Shown here: one piece after another, positions 5,717 through 11,377 of the stretch | Numbering within the stretch: position 1 is the first letter of the stretch | Layout: every line of letters begins with the position of its first letter | Source: Leucobacter sp. UBA1945 | Lineage (GTDB): Bacteria; Actinomycetota; Actinomycetes; Actinomycetales; Microbacteriaceae | DNA: 11,892 bases | NCBI GenBank assembly: GCA_002336855.1 | Contig: DDEV01000033.1 | Span: forward strand, 1-11,892 | Direction of reading: 5' to 3' | Notes under the pieces: model-generated | The model's database searches: none | What the model saw: the letters and a program-made list of their open reading frames with translations, nothing else | Told to the model about the DNA's origin: nothing | Position numbers and translations under genes: made by a program

Positions 5717-6963
5717 AGCCCGCCCCCGGTCTCGTCGTCGGCGTGGCGCCAATCGTCGGGCAGCAGATGATCGAGCACATCATCGACCGTGACGACGCCG
5801 ACGAGCTGCCGGTTCTCGTCGATCACGGGCAGGGCGACCATGTCGTAGCTCGCGAGCCGACGCGCAACTTCGGCAGTGCTCGCGTGCACGGGCACAGCCT
5901 CGACTTCGGTGTCGAGCAGGGCCGAGAGTCGCTCGTGCGGCGGAAACCGCAGCATGCGCTGAAAATGAGCCATGCCGAGGTACTCGCCGGTCGGGGTCTC
6001 GTAGGGCGGGTGGGTGACATAGACGGCAGAGGCCATCGCCACGGGCACCTCGCTGCGGCGAATCATCGCGAGGCCCTCTGCCACGCTCGACTCGGCCGAG
6101 AGCACGATCGGGGTGGGGCTCATGAGACCGCCTGCGGTGTCTGCGCCGTACTCGAGCAGGCGACGCACGTCTTCGGCCTCTTCTGGCTCCATGAGGTCGA
6201 GCAGTTGCTCGCCCTGCGCGGTTGGCAGCGCCGAGATCAGGTCGGCCGCGTCGTCGGCCTCCATCTGGTCGAGCACGTCAGCCGCGCGATCCCTTGGCAG
6301 CTGCGCCAGAAGCGCCAACTGGTCGTCTTCGACCATCTCTTCGAGCGCATCGGCGACGCGGTCGTCGGGCAGCTCGCCGACGACCTCGATCATGCGCTGA
6401 TCGGGCAGCTCGAGCAGGGCTTCGGCTAGGTCGGCAGGCTTCAGGTCGACCATCGTCTGAATGAGCAGTTCTGCAGAGTTCGGGGCTGATCCTTCGCTCT
6501 CTCTGCGCACCTCGTTCCACGTGACGGTGCGCGAGTCACCCTTTGCGAACGGGCCTGAGGGCTTCGGCAGCCGAACGAACAGCTGGCTCACTACCCACTC
6601 GCCGGCCCGAGTGCGATCGATCGCTGCGTCTTCGATGCGGGCTGCGACGTTGCCCTCGACCAGGCGCACCTCTTGGCCGATCATCTCGGCGAGAATGCGC
6701 GTCTCGCCGCCGCGCTGCTCGAAGCGGCGCACGTTGATGAGACCGGTCATGATGATCTGACCCGAGCCCATCGACGTGACTCGACCAATGGGCACGAACA
6801 CGCGCCGCTTGCCAGGAATCTCGACGATCAGGCCCACCACGCGGGGAGCGACCTGGGCGCGGTACACGACGAGCACATCGCGCAGTTTGCCGATGCGCTC
6901 GCCAGCAGGATCGAACACCCCGCGCCCTGCGAGGCGCCCCACGAAAACCCTTGAGCTGCTCAC
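5713..6963 (-). CDS. PRC-barrel / MgtE N-domain / CBS-pair protein without a transporter domain
   Basis: This 416-residue protein starts with a PRC-barrel region (about 5-80) and a second, possibly PRC-like segment (85-135). It continues with the alpha-helical MgtE N-domain (about 165-265, repeating acidic segments such as LPDDRVADALEEM) and a CBS pair (about 280-405, from TAGGLMSPTPIVLS to VTVDDVLDHL). In MgtE Mg2+ channels the N and CBS domains are the cytoplasmic Mg2+ sensor that gates the pore. Here the five-helix membrane domain is entirely absent and the chain ends shortly after CBS2. It is therefore a free-standing sensor-like module, perhaps acting on a separate membrane partner such as the coupled DUF1003 protein (inference). 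The GTG at 6963 follows a -10 hexamer by 6 bases with no Shine-Dalgarno sequence. It is the first gene of a three-gene operon and divergent from a stress-protein gene. Confidence 0.88.
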   Translation of the reverse strand: MSSSRVFVGRLAGRGVFDPAGERIGKLRDVLVVYRAQVAPRVVGLIVEIPGKRRVFVPIGRVTSMGSGQIIMTGLINVRRFEQRGGETRILAEMIGQEVRLVEGNVAARIEDAAIDRTRAGEWVVSQLFVRLPKPSGPFAKGDSRTVTWNEVRRESEGSAPNSAELLIQTMVDLKPADLAEALLELPDQRMIEVVGELPDDRVADALEEMVEDDQLALLAQLPRDRAADVLDQMEADDAADLISALPTAQGEQLLDLMEPEEAEDVRRLLEYGADTAGGLMSPTPIVLSAESSVAEGLAMIRRSEVPVAMASAVYVTHPPYETPTGEYLGMAHFQRMLRFPPHERLSALLDTEVEAVPVHASTAEVARRLASYDMVALPVIDENRQLVGVVTVDDVLDHLLPDDWRHADDETGGGL

Positions 6964-6975
6964 ACACCCAGCGTA
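6964..6975 (-). promoter_or_regulatory. Leaderless promoter -10 element of the PRC/MgtE_N/CBS operon
   Basis: On the minus strand TACGCT (6975 to 6970) is followed by GGGTGT and the GTG start at 6963. There is no ribosome binding site. It should drive all three genes down to mrp. Confidence 0.68.
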
Positions 6976-6989
6976 TCGGAGAAGAATGG

Positions 6990-7001
6990 CAGAATCGGGG
7001 T
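6990..7001 (+). promoter_or_regulatory. Probable leaderless -10 element of the stress-protein gene
   Basis: CAGAAT (6990-6995) precedes the ATG by exactly 6 bases. It departs from TANNNT at the first base but keeps A2 and the AT end. GGAGAAG (6978-6984) is about 17 bases from the start, too far to act as a normal Shine-Dalgarno sequence. Confidence 0.5.
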
Positions 7002-7499
7002 ATGAGCAATAGCAACCCCACCCCGATGCGCCGTATGCCTCAGATGCCCGAGCTGCCCAAGGGCGAGGCTATTTCGACCTACGATCACTACGTCGACGCC
7101 ATGCAGGCGGTGGACCGCCTGGCCCGTGCCAACTTTCCAGTGAACGCGGTCTCGATTCTTGGCAACGACGTGCGCAGCGTCGAGCGTGTCACCGGCAAGC
7201 TCAGCTATGGTCGGGTCGCCCTGATGGGCGCGCTCTCGGGCGCCTACCTAGGCCTCTTTCTCGGACTGCTGCTGTTTCTGTTTCAGCCGGAGAACGAGGG
7301 CATCGGCGGGCTCTTCATCGCCGCGATCGTGATCGGTGCTGGCTTCGGCATGCTTTTCGGTGTGCTCTCGTACGCGATGAACCGCAACCGGCGAGACTTC
7401 TCATCGGTGATGCAGTTCGTCGCGACGCGCTACGACCTGATCACCGCGCCCGAGCTGGTGCACGAGGCACGCAGGATCCTCTCAGAACCGCAGGAATGA
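7002..7499 (+). CDS. General stress protein 17M (YflT/GspM)-like membrane protein
   Basis: This 165-residue protein begins with a Pro/Met-rich leader. A small alpha/beta domain (about 22-65; ISTYDHYVDAMQAVDRLARANF then VSILGNDV) resembles the YflT/GspM general stress family. Two glycine-rich membrane helices follow (about 72-94 and 102-126; GALSGAYLGLFLGLLLF and IGAGFGMLFGVLSY), joined by a short acidic loop, and a cytoplasmic tail closes the protein. The two Gly-zipper helices with a short outer loop suggest an oligomerising inner-membrane protein. A stress role is by family analogy only. The ATG at 7002 is preferred to an in-frame start at 6951, which lies within the divergent gene. The neighbouring divergent promoter of the PRC/MgtE_N/CBS operon is only 38 bases away, so the two are likely co-regulated or interfering. 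A bidirectional terminator follows directly. Confidence 0.82.
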   Translation: MSNSNPTPMRRMPQMPELPKGEAISTYDHYVDAMQAVDRLARANFPVNAVSILGNDVRSVERVTGKLSYGRVALMGALSGAYLGLFLGLLLFLFQPENEGIGGLFIAAIVIGAGFGMLFGVLSYAMNRNRRDFSSVMQFVATRYDLITAPELVHEARRILSEPQE

Positions 7500-7500
7500 T

Positions 7501-7531
7501 GAGGGAAGACCCGCATCATGCGGGTCGCCTC
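7501..7531. terminator. Bidirectional terminator between the stress gene and the DUF4190-like gene
   Basis: GACCCGCAT (7508-7516) and ATGCGGGTC (7518-7526) form the core, in practice a 7-bp stem with the loop ATCAT. The outer GAGG (7501-7504) and CCTC (7528-7531) can pair across small internal loops. Its right end runs into the stop codon (7532-7530) of the convergent gene. Confidence 0.65.
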
Positions 7532-8237
7532 AATCTTGGAAATTGCATTCGTAGTAGCCCTCGAAGTAGAACTGGGTGATGACCGTCCCCAGGTCTTCGA
7601 ACTCCTCTTCGGTGAGTTTCGTGTCATCGGCGAGAGCACCGGCGGCAAGACGCCACAGGGGGGCATTGCGGTCGTTGGTTGAACCGAGGGCCGTGGCTTT
7701 CTGCAGCTGATCCTCTCCTGAGGGATCCTCGCCGAAGTAGTACCTGATGTGAGTGCAGTACTCGGGGGTGTACTCCGGATTGGGTACGTCGAGCAAATAG
7801 CACGTGTCGTAGTTGTCGCAGAAGTATGCCAGAATCTCGTCGGTCGACTTGTCGGAGCCGCTCGACTCCTCGGGCGCCGGCTCCTCGGAAGGAGTCTCAG
7901 CCGGGGGAGCGCTCTCTGCGAGGGGACCCGTGGCAATCACTGCGCTCCCGAGCGTGCCGAGAAATACAAACGCGGTGAGGGTCAGCGCGATGCCAGCGAT
8001 GAAAGCGACAATGCCGGTTACGAGGCCAGCGATCGACATGCCCTTCGGCTGTGCCTTGACGAGCGCGATGATCGCGAGCACCACCGCCACCACGCCTCCG
8101 AGGGCGCCGAGCACGGGAACCCAGCAGAAAATCAGGCTCGCAATGCCAACAATGAGTGAGGCAAGTGCCAAGCCCTTCGGTTGCTTGGGGGTGGTGTTCG
8201 TGGGGTGTACTGGCGGGGGGACGTACTCGTAAACCAT
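7530..8237 (-). CDS. DUF4190-like membrane protein with a Cys-containing C-terminal domain
   Basis: This 235-residue protein starts with a Pro/Thr-rich cytoplasmic leader (1-20) and has three hydrophobic segments (about 23-40, 44-61 and 68-92). The first and third begin with near-identical blocks (QPKGLALASLIVGIASLI and QPKGMSIAGLVTGIVAFI), an internal duplication typical of DUF4190. A disordered Pro/Glu/Ser linker (105-130) connects to a C-terminal domain (131-235) rich in Tyr, Asp and Glu with four cysteines (140, 146, 161, 231). With three membrane passes that domain lies outside the cell, where the cysteines could form two disulfides (inference). Function is unknown; a cell-envelope sensor or binding protein is one possibility. 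The ATG at 8237 is set by a -10 hexamer 6 bases upstream. That -10 overlaps the stop codon of the preceding small gene. Confidence 0.78.
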   Translation of the reverse strand: MVYEYVPPPVHPTNTTPKQPKGLALASLIVGIASLIFCWVPVLGALGGVVAVVLAIIALVKAQPKGMSIAGLVTGIVAFIAGIALTLTAFVFLGTLGSAVIATGPLAESAPPAETPSEEPAPEESSGSDKSTDEILAYFCDNYDTCYLLDVPNPEYTPEYCTHIRYYFGEDPSGEDQLQKATALGSTNDRNAPLWRLAAGALADDTKLTEEEFEDLGTVITQFYFEGYYECNFQD

Positions 8238-8249
8238 GCCACCAGTCTA
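8238..8249 (-). promoter_or_regulatory. Leaderless promoter -10 element of the DUF4190-like gene
   Basis: On the minus strand TAGACT (8249 to 8244) is followed by GGTGGC and the ATG at 8237. The first three bases, TAG, are also the stop codon of the upstream 55-codon gene, so the promoter and the end of that gene are fused. Confidence 0.68.
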
Positions 8250-8414
8250 CGTACCGCGATGCGGTGGCGTGAGAAAACTGCGCGCAGCAACGCTCGCGAG
8301 ATAGCCGACGATGCCGGAGGGGGTGACGAAGATCGAAAGCACTCCCGCAATGCCGGCGGCAAGCGAAACGAGGTGCCGAAGCCGGTTCGCGGGCTCTCCG
8401 TGAACCACAGTCAT
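8247..8414 (-). CDS. Small hypothetical membrane protein (55 residues)
   Basis: A short protein with a basic segment (RLRH, residues 11-14) ahead of a hydrophobic stretch (about 15-42, LVSLAAGIAGVLSIFV then GIVGYLASVAA) and a basic C-terminal tail. It looks like a single-span or hairpin membrane peptide. I do not recognise the family. The ATG at 8414 is favoured by a -10-like CACGAT exactly 6 bases upstream; an in-frame ATG at 8429 is instead preceded by GGAG at about 6 bases and would add five residues (MHDRR). Its stop codon lies inside the promoter of the DUF4190-like gene downstream. It sits in a run of three membrane-protein genes after pepP. Confidence 0.55.
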   Translation of the reverse strand: MTVVHGEPANRLRHLVSLAAGIAGVLSIFVTPSGIVGYLASVAARSFLTPPHRGT

Positions 8415-8426
8415 GCGTCTATCGTG
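8415..8426 (-). promoter_or_regulatory. Possible leaderless -10 element of the 55-residue gene
   Basis: On the minus strand CACGAT (8426 to 8421) is followed by AGACGC and ATG. It is a relaxed match (A2 and A5T6 kept). It competes with a Shine-Dalgarno-like GGAG serving the ATG at 8429, so the start is undecided. Confidence 0.35.
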
Positions 8427-8471
8427 CATCGATGCTCCGTTCGTGGTAGGCGAATCAACGAGCCGCGGCTG

Positions 8472-8672
8472 TCAACCCACGCCCAATATCGAGAAAAACA
8501 CCCAGGCGTAGGTGAGCCCTACGGCCGCCACCGCACCGACACCGACCACGATCGCAAGCGACAGCAGGCCGAGGCCCCAGCCAAAGAGCTTTTGGCCGGA
8601 GCTCGTCTGCAGTGGCTCGCTCTCGCTGAGCCCTAACTGCTCGATCGAGGCAAACTCCGACTCGTGAGGCAT
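8472..8672 (-). CDS. Small hypothetical membrane protein (66 residues) downstream of pepP
   Basis: The protein has an acidic, soluble N-terminal half (1-28, MPHESEFASIEQ and onward) and a long hydrophobic half (about 30-65, GWGLGLLSLAIVVGVGAVAA then TYAWVFFSILGVG), enough for one long or two short membrane helices. Function and family are unknown. The ATG at 8672 is chosen because GGTGA (8682-8678), which matches the 3' part of the ideal AAGGAGGTGATC, lies 5 bases upstream. A GTG at 8681 would add three residues but has neither ribosome binding site nor -10 at the proper spacing. It begins 15 bases after the pepP stop codon, so it is probably co-transcribed with pepP. Confidence 0.65.
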   Translation of the reverse strand: MPHESEFASIEQLGLSESEPLQTSSGQKLFGWGLGLLSLAIVVGVGAVAAVGLTYAWVFFSILGVG

Positions 8673-8677
8673 GTTGC

Positions 8678-8682
8678 TCACC
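8678..8682 (-). promoter_or_regulatory. Ribosome binding site deciding the start of the 66-residue gene
   Basis: GGTGA lies 5 bases before ATG 8672 on the minus strand and can pair with the 3' end of 16S rRNA. It overlaps the competing GTG codon at 8681. Confidence 0.5.
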
Positions 8683-8687
8683 GTCTG

Positions 8688-10115
8688 TTACCCGCGCAGC
8701 TTGCGCACCCAGGCCTCGACCGCGTCGGCCTCGCGGGGAATGCCCGCCGACAGGTTCACGCAGCCGTCTTCTGTGACGACGATATCGTCTTCGATGCGCA
8801 CGCCAATGCCTCGATACTCCTCGGGCACGGTGAGATCGTCGGGCTGAAAGTAGAGTCCCGGCTCGATGGTGAAGACCATGCCGGCCTCGAGCTTGCCATC
8901 GAGGTAGAGTTCGCGGCGAGCCTGCGCGCAGTCGTGCACGTCGAGCCCGAGGTGGTGGCTCGTGCCGTGCACCATGTAGCGGCGGTAGTAGGCGGTCGTG
9001 TCATCGGCCTCTGCAGCGGGCAGCAGGCCCCACTCGCGCGTCTTGCGCTCGATCACCTTCATCGCTTCGTCGTGCACGTCACCGAAGCGAATGCCCGGGC
9101 GCACGATCGCGCGGGCGGCGTCTGCGGCCTCGAGCACGGCCTCGTAGACCCGGCGCTGCGCAGGCGAGAAGGTGCCCGAGATCGGCAGGGTGCGGGTGAT
9201 GTCGGCCGTGTAGAGGCTGTCGAGCTCGACGCCCGCATCGAGCAGCATCAGGTCGCCGTCGCGCACCTCGCCGTCGTTCTCGATCCAGTGCAGCGTGCAC
9301 GCGTGCGCGCCCGAGGCCGCGATGGTCTCGTAGCCGACCGTGTTGCCGTCGAGGCGGGCGCGCATGTTGAATACGCCCTCGACCACTCGCTCACCGCGGC
9401 GCTCTGCAATTGCGCGGTCGAGCGAGGCGAGCACGTCGTCGAACCCTCGAGCGGTTGCATCAACCGCGGCCTGCATCTCGGCGAGCTCGTAGGCGTCTTT
9501 CACGAGGCGCAGCTCAGAGGTCGCGCGGGCGAACTCTTCGTGCTCGAGCGTCACGTCTGCGTCGCCCGCCTCGAACTGGTCGAGGTTCGCGGTGCGCAGG
9601 CCGAGGTCTGCTGCGACCTGCTCGAGTGACGGGCGCGCTCCGATCCAGAACTCACCGATCTCGGGGTTCGCGAAGAACTCCTCGCTGTCGCGACCTGCGC
9701 GCTCGCGAAAATAGAGGGTGGTCTCGTGGGTCTCGGCTGATCCTCGCCCTTCATCAGCGGCAATCGGATCCATCACGAGCACCGCACCGGGCTCGCTATC
9801 GCTGCCCCAACCGGTCAGGTGCGAGAACGCGCTGTGCGCGCGGTACTGGTAGAACGTGTCGTTCGAGCGCTGTTTCATCGCGCCCGCGGCGATGACGAGG
9901 CGCTTGCCGACAAACTGTGCGCCAAGGCGTGCGCGGCGCCCGGCGGCGTACGCGGCCGACTCTCGAACAGTGGGCAGCGTATCGTCGCTCGGAGCCCAAC
10001 CCGACATGATGTAGTCGAGAAACTTGTCGCTCTGCGGGGTCGTGCTGCGATTGCTGTTGTCGATCTCGGCCTCGTGGGTGGCCTGCTTGGCCTGCGTCGT
10101 GCTCGTGTCACTCAT
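8688..10115 (-). CDS. pepP: Xaa-Pro aminopeptidase (aminopeptidase P, M24B)
   Basis: This 475-residue cytoplasmic metallopeptidase removes the first residue from peptides with proline in position two. A non-conserved hydrophilic leader (1-30) and an AMP_N domain (about 50-185) precede the pita-bread catalytic domain. The dinuclear metal ligands are all visible: Asp293 (LLDAGVELD), Asp305 (YTADITRT), His387 (GTSHHLGLDVHD), Glu418 (FTIEPGLYF) and Glu442 (VRIEDDIV). His394 in VHD matches the further active-site histidine. The spacing between the two aspartates is 12 residues, one more than I recall for E. coli PepP. The ATG at 10115 follows AAGAAT by 6 bases, so it is probably leaderless. It is divergent from the PHP gene over 41 bases and probably co-transcribed with the 66-residue membrane protein. 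Confidence 0.95.
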   Translation of the reverse strand: MSDTSTTQAKQATHEAEIDNSNRSTTPQSDKFLDYIMSGWAPSDDTLPTVRESAAYAAGRRARLGAQFVGKRLVIAAGAMKQRSNDTFYQYRAHSAFSHLTGWGSDSEPGAVLVMDPIAADEGRGSAETHETTLYFRERAGRDSEEFFANPEIGEFWIGARPSLEQVAADLGLRTANLDQFEAGDADVTLEHEEFARATSELRLVKDAYELAEMQAAVDATARGFDDVLASLDRAIAERRGERVVEGVFNMRARLDGNTVGYETIAASGAHACTLHWIENDGEVRDGDLMLLDAGVELDSLYTADITRTLPISGTFSPAQRRVYEAVLEAADAARAIVRPGIRFGDVHDEAMKVIERKTREWGLLPAAEADDTTAYYRRYMVHGTSHHLGLDVHDCAQARRELYLDGKLEAGMVFTIEPGLYFQPDDLTVPEEYRGIGVRIEDDIVVTEDGCVNLSAGIPREADAVEAWVRKLRG

Positions 10116-10127
10116 GCGACCATTCTT
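10116..10127 (-). promoter_or_regulatory. Probable leaderless -10 element of pepP
   Basis: On the minus strand AAGAAT (10127 to 10122) is followed by GGTCGC and ATG. The first base differs from TANNNT but A2 and the AT end are kept. A GAGGTGA motif further upstream is too distant for translation initiation. Confidence 0.5.
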
Positions 10128-10144
10128 TCACCTCTGACTGGGTC

Positions 10145-10156
10145 TAACATGGCTGT
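10145..10156 (+). promoter_or_regulatory. Leaderless promoter -10 element of the PHP gene
   Basis: TAACAT (10145-10150) is followed by GGCTGT and the ATG at 10157, with no ribosome binding site. It lies 17 bases from the divergent pepP -10, so each hexamer falls about where the other's -35 should be. Confidence 0.7.
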
Positions 10157-10993
10157 ATGCCCGCCCGCTACGACCTGCATACGCACTCGGTGCGCAGCGA
10201 CGGTACGACCACCCCGGCCGCGATCGCAGAAGAGGCGGCATCGATCGGTCTCGCGGGGTTCGCGCTGACCGACCACGACACCGTTGAGGGCTGGCCAGAG
10301 GCGCGTGAGGCGGCCGCCCGAGTCGGCATCGACTTCTTGCCCGGCATGGAGGTGACGACGAAGCACGACTGGCGCTCGACGCACTTGCTGGCCTATGGCA
10401 TCGAGCCCGATTCGCCGCAGCTCACGGCCGCGCTCGCGAGGGTGCGCGAGTCGCGCCACGGCCGGGCGAGAGAGATGGTGTCGCGTCTCGCGGTCGACTT
10501 CGATATCGATTGGGGTGCGGTGATCGAAGGGGGCGAGGATCGCACGCTCGGTCGCCCCCACATCGCCGATGCGCTGGTGGCTGCTGGGTATTACGCAGAC
10601 CGCGGTGCCGCGTTCGCCGAGGTGCTGCACCCGCGTTCGCCGTATTACGTGCCGACCTATGCGATCGAGACTGTCGATGCGATTCGCATGGTGCGAGACG
10701 CGGGAGGCATTGCCGTGCTTGCGCACCCGGCTGCTGGTCGCATGACGCGCTCGGTCGATGTCTCGGCGCTTGAGGAGTTCGTCGCCGCGGGGCTGTGGGG
10801 CATCGAACTTGATCACCCCGAGAACCGAGACGACTGGATCGCCCCGCTCACCGCGTTCGCGAAGTCGAACGGGCTGCACATCACGGGCGCGAGCGACTAC
10901 CACGGCGCGGGCAAAGACAACAGGCTGGGGGAGCGCACCTCGTCGCTCGAGACCTGGAACGCGATTCGCTCGCTCGTCGCGGTGCCCCGGTGA
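10157..10993 (+). CDS. PHP-domain phosphoesterase (YciV/RNase AM or 3',5'-nucleotidase type)
   Basis: This 278-residue PHP-family enzyme carries the full set of metal ligands expected for a three-metal site: His8, His10 and Asp15 (DLHTHSVRSDG), Asp39/His40 (TDHD), Glu65 (GMEV), His76 (THLLAYG), His190 (LAHPAAG) and Asp247/His249 (SDYHG). An insertion at about 95-165 contains GRPHIADALV, as in the YciV/TrpH-like subfamily. Studied relatives dephosphorylate 3',5'-bisphosphonucleotides or trim RNA 5' ends as nucleases; which applies here cannot be told from sequence. The short length and lack of other domains exclude DNA polymerase. It starts at ATG 10157 behind a -10 hexamer. Its stop codon overlaps the start of the YchJ-like gene (GTGA), so the two are translationally coupled. 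Confidence 0.9.
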   Translation: MPARYDLHTHSVRSDGTTTPAAIAEEAASIGLAGFALTDHDTVEGWPEAREAAARVGIDFLPGMEVTTKHDWRSTHLLAYGIEPDSPQLTAALARVRESRHGRAREMVSRLAVDFDIDWGAVIEGGEDRTLGRPHIADALVAAGYYADRGAAFAEVLHPRSPYYVPTYAIETVDAIRMVRDAGGIAVLAHPAAGRMTRSVDVSALEEFVAAGLWGIELDHPENRDDWIAPLTAFAKSNGLHITGASDYHGAGKDNRLGERTSSLETWNAIRSLVAVPR

Positions 10994-11373
10994 CGGCGTG
11001 CCCCTGCGGCCGGGCGGGCTACGCGGAGTGCTGCGGGCCACTGCACTCCGGCGCTGCCGAGGCTCCGACCGCTGAGCGGCTCATGCGTTCGCGCTACAGC
11101 GCCTTCGCGCTTGGCCTGAGCGATTACCTGCTGCAGAGCTGGCACACGTCGACGAGGCCCGCCGCCTCAGGCTTCGAACTTGACGACACCGTGCAGTGGA
11201 AGCGGCTGCTGGTCGAACAGGTCGAGGCGGGCGGGCCGTTCGACAGCGAGGGATTCGTGACCTTCGCCGCGATCGCGCGCACGCCTGACGGGCGTTTCGA
11301 GCAGCGCGAGCGCAGCAGATTCTTGCGAGAAGCTGGTCACTGGCGCTATGTCGACGGGGGCGAGCTAGGCTGA
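10990..11373 (+). CDS. YchJ-like (UPF0225) SEC-C zinc-binding protein
   Basis: This 127-residue protein opens with the SEC-C-type metal-binding signature CPCGRAGYAECCGPLH (Cys4, Cys6, Cys14, Cys15). It continues with the UPF0225/YchJ middle domain, an NTF2-like fold recognisable from RLMRSRYSAFALG, a central tryptophan (QSWHTSTRP) and the closing RSRFLREAGHWRYVDG. The biochemical role of the family is unknown. Most YchJ proteins have a second C-terminal SEC-C motif; this short version has only the N-terminal one. It begins with GTG inside the stop codon of the PHP gene (GTGA, 10990-10993) and lacks its own ribosome binding site, so it depends on translation of the PHP gene. Its last codons hold the promoter of the next gene. 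Confidence 0.85.
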   Translation: MTACPCGRAGYAECCGPLHSGAAEAPTAERLMRSRYSAFALGLSDYLLQSWHTSTRPAASGFELDDTVQWKRLLVEQVEAGGPFDSEGFVTFAAIARTPDGRFEQRERSRFLREAGHWRYVDGGELG

Positions 11374-11377
11374 GGGC
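11366..11377 (+). promoter_or_regulatory. Leaderless promoter -10 element of the TraR/DksA gene, inside ychJ
   Basis: TAGGCT (11366-11371) is followed by GAGGGC and ATG 11378. The hexamer lies in the last codons of the YchJ-like gene and overlaps its TGA stop by one base. GAGGG sits one base from ATG, too close for a normal Shine-Dalgarno interaction. Confidence 0.6.

Noticed and set aside
5717..5752. Upstream start for the DUF1003 gene giving an Arg-rich leader
   Set aside because: It lies inside the upstream coding region. The GTGA overlap at 5716 is matched by the identical arrangement at the next junction.
8664..9629. Open frame of about 320 codons on the plus strand opposite pepP
   Set aside because: Antisense shadow of a clear aminopeptidase P. 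Its composition (His, Arg, Val and Ala rich) is typical of the reverse frame of high-GC coding DNA.
10112..11041. Open frame of about 310 codons on the minus strand opposite the PHP gene
   Set aside because: The plus strand encodes a complete metal-ligand set for a PHP enzyme, and the antisense product is Arg-rich and featureless.
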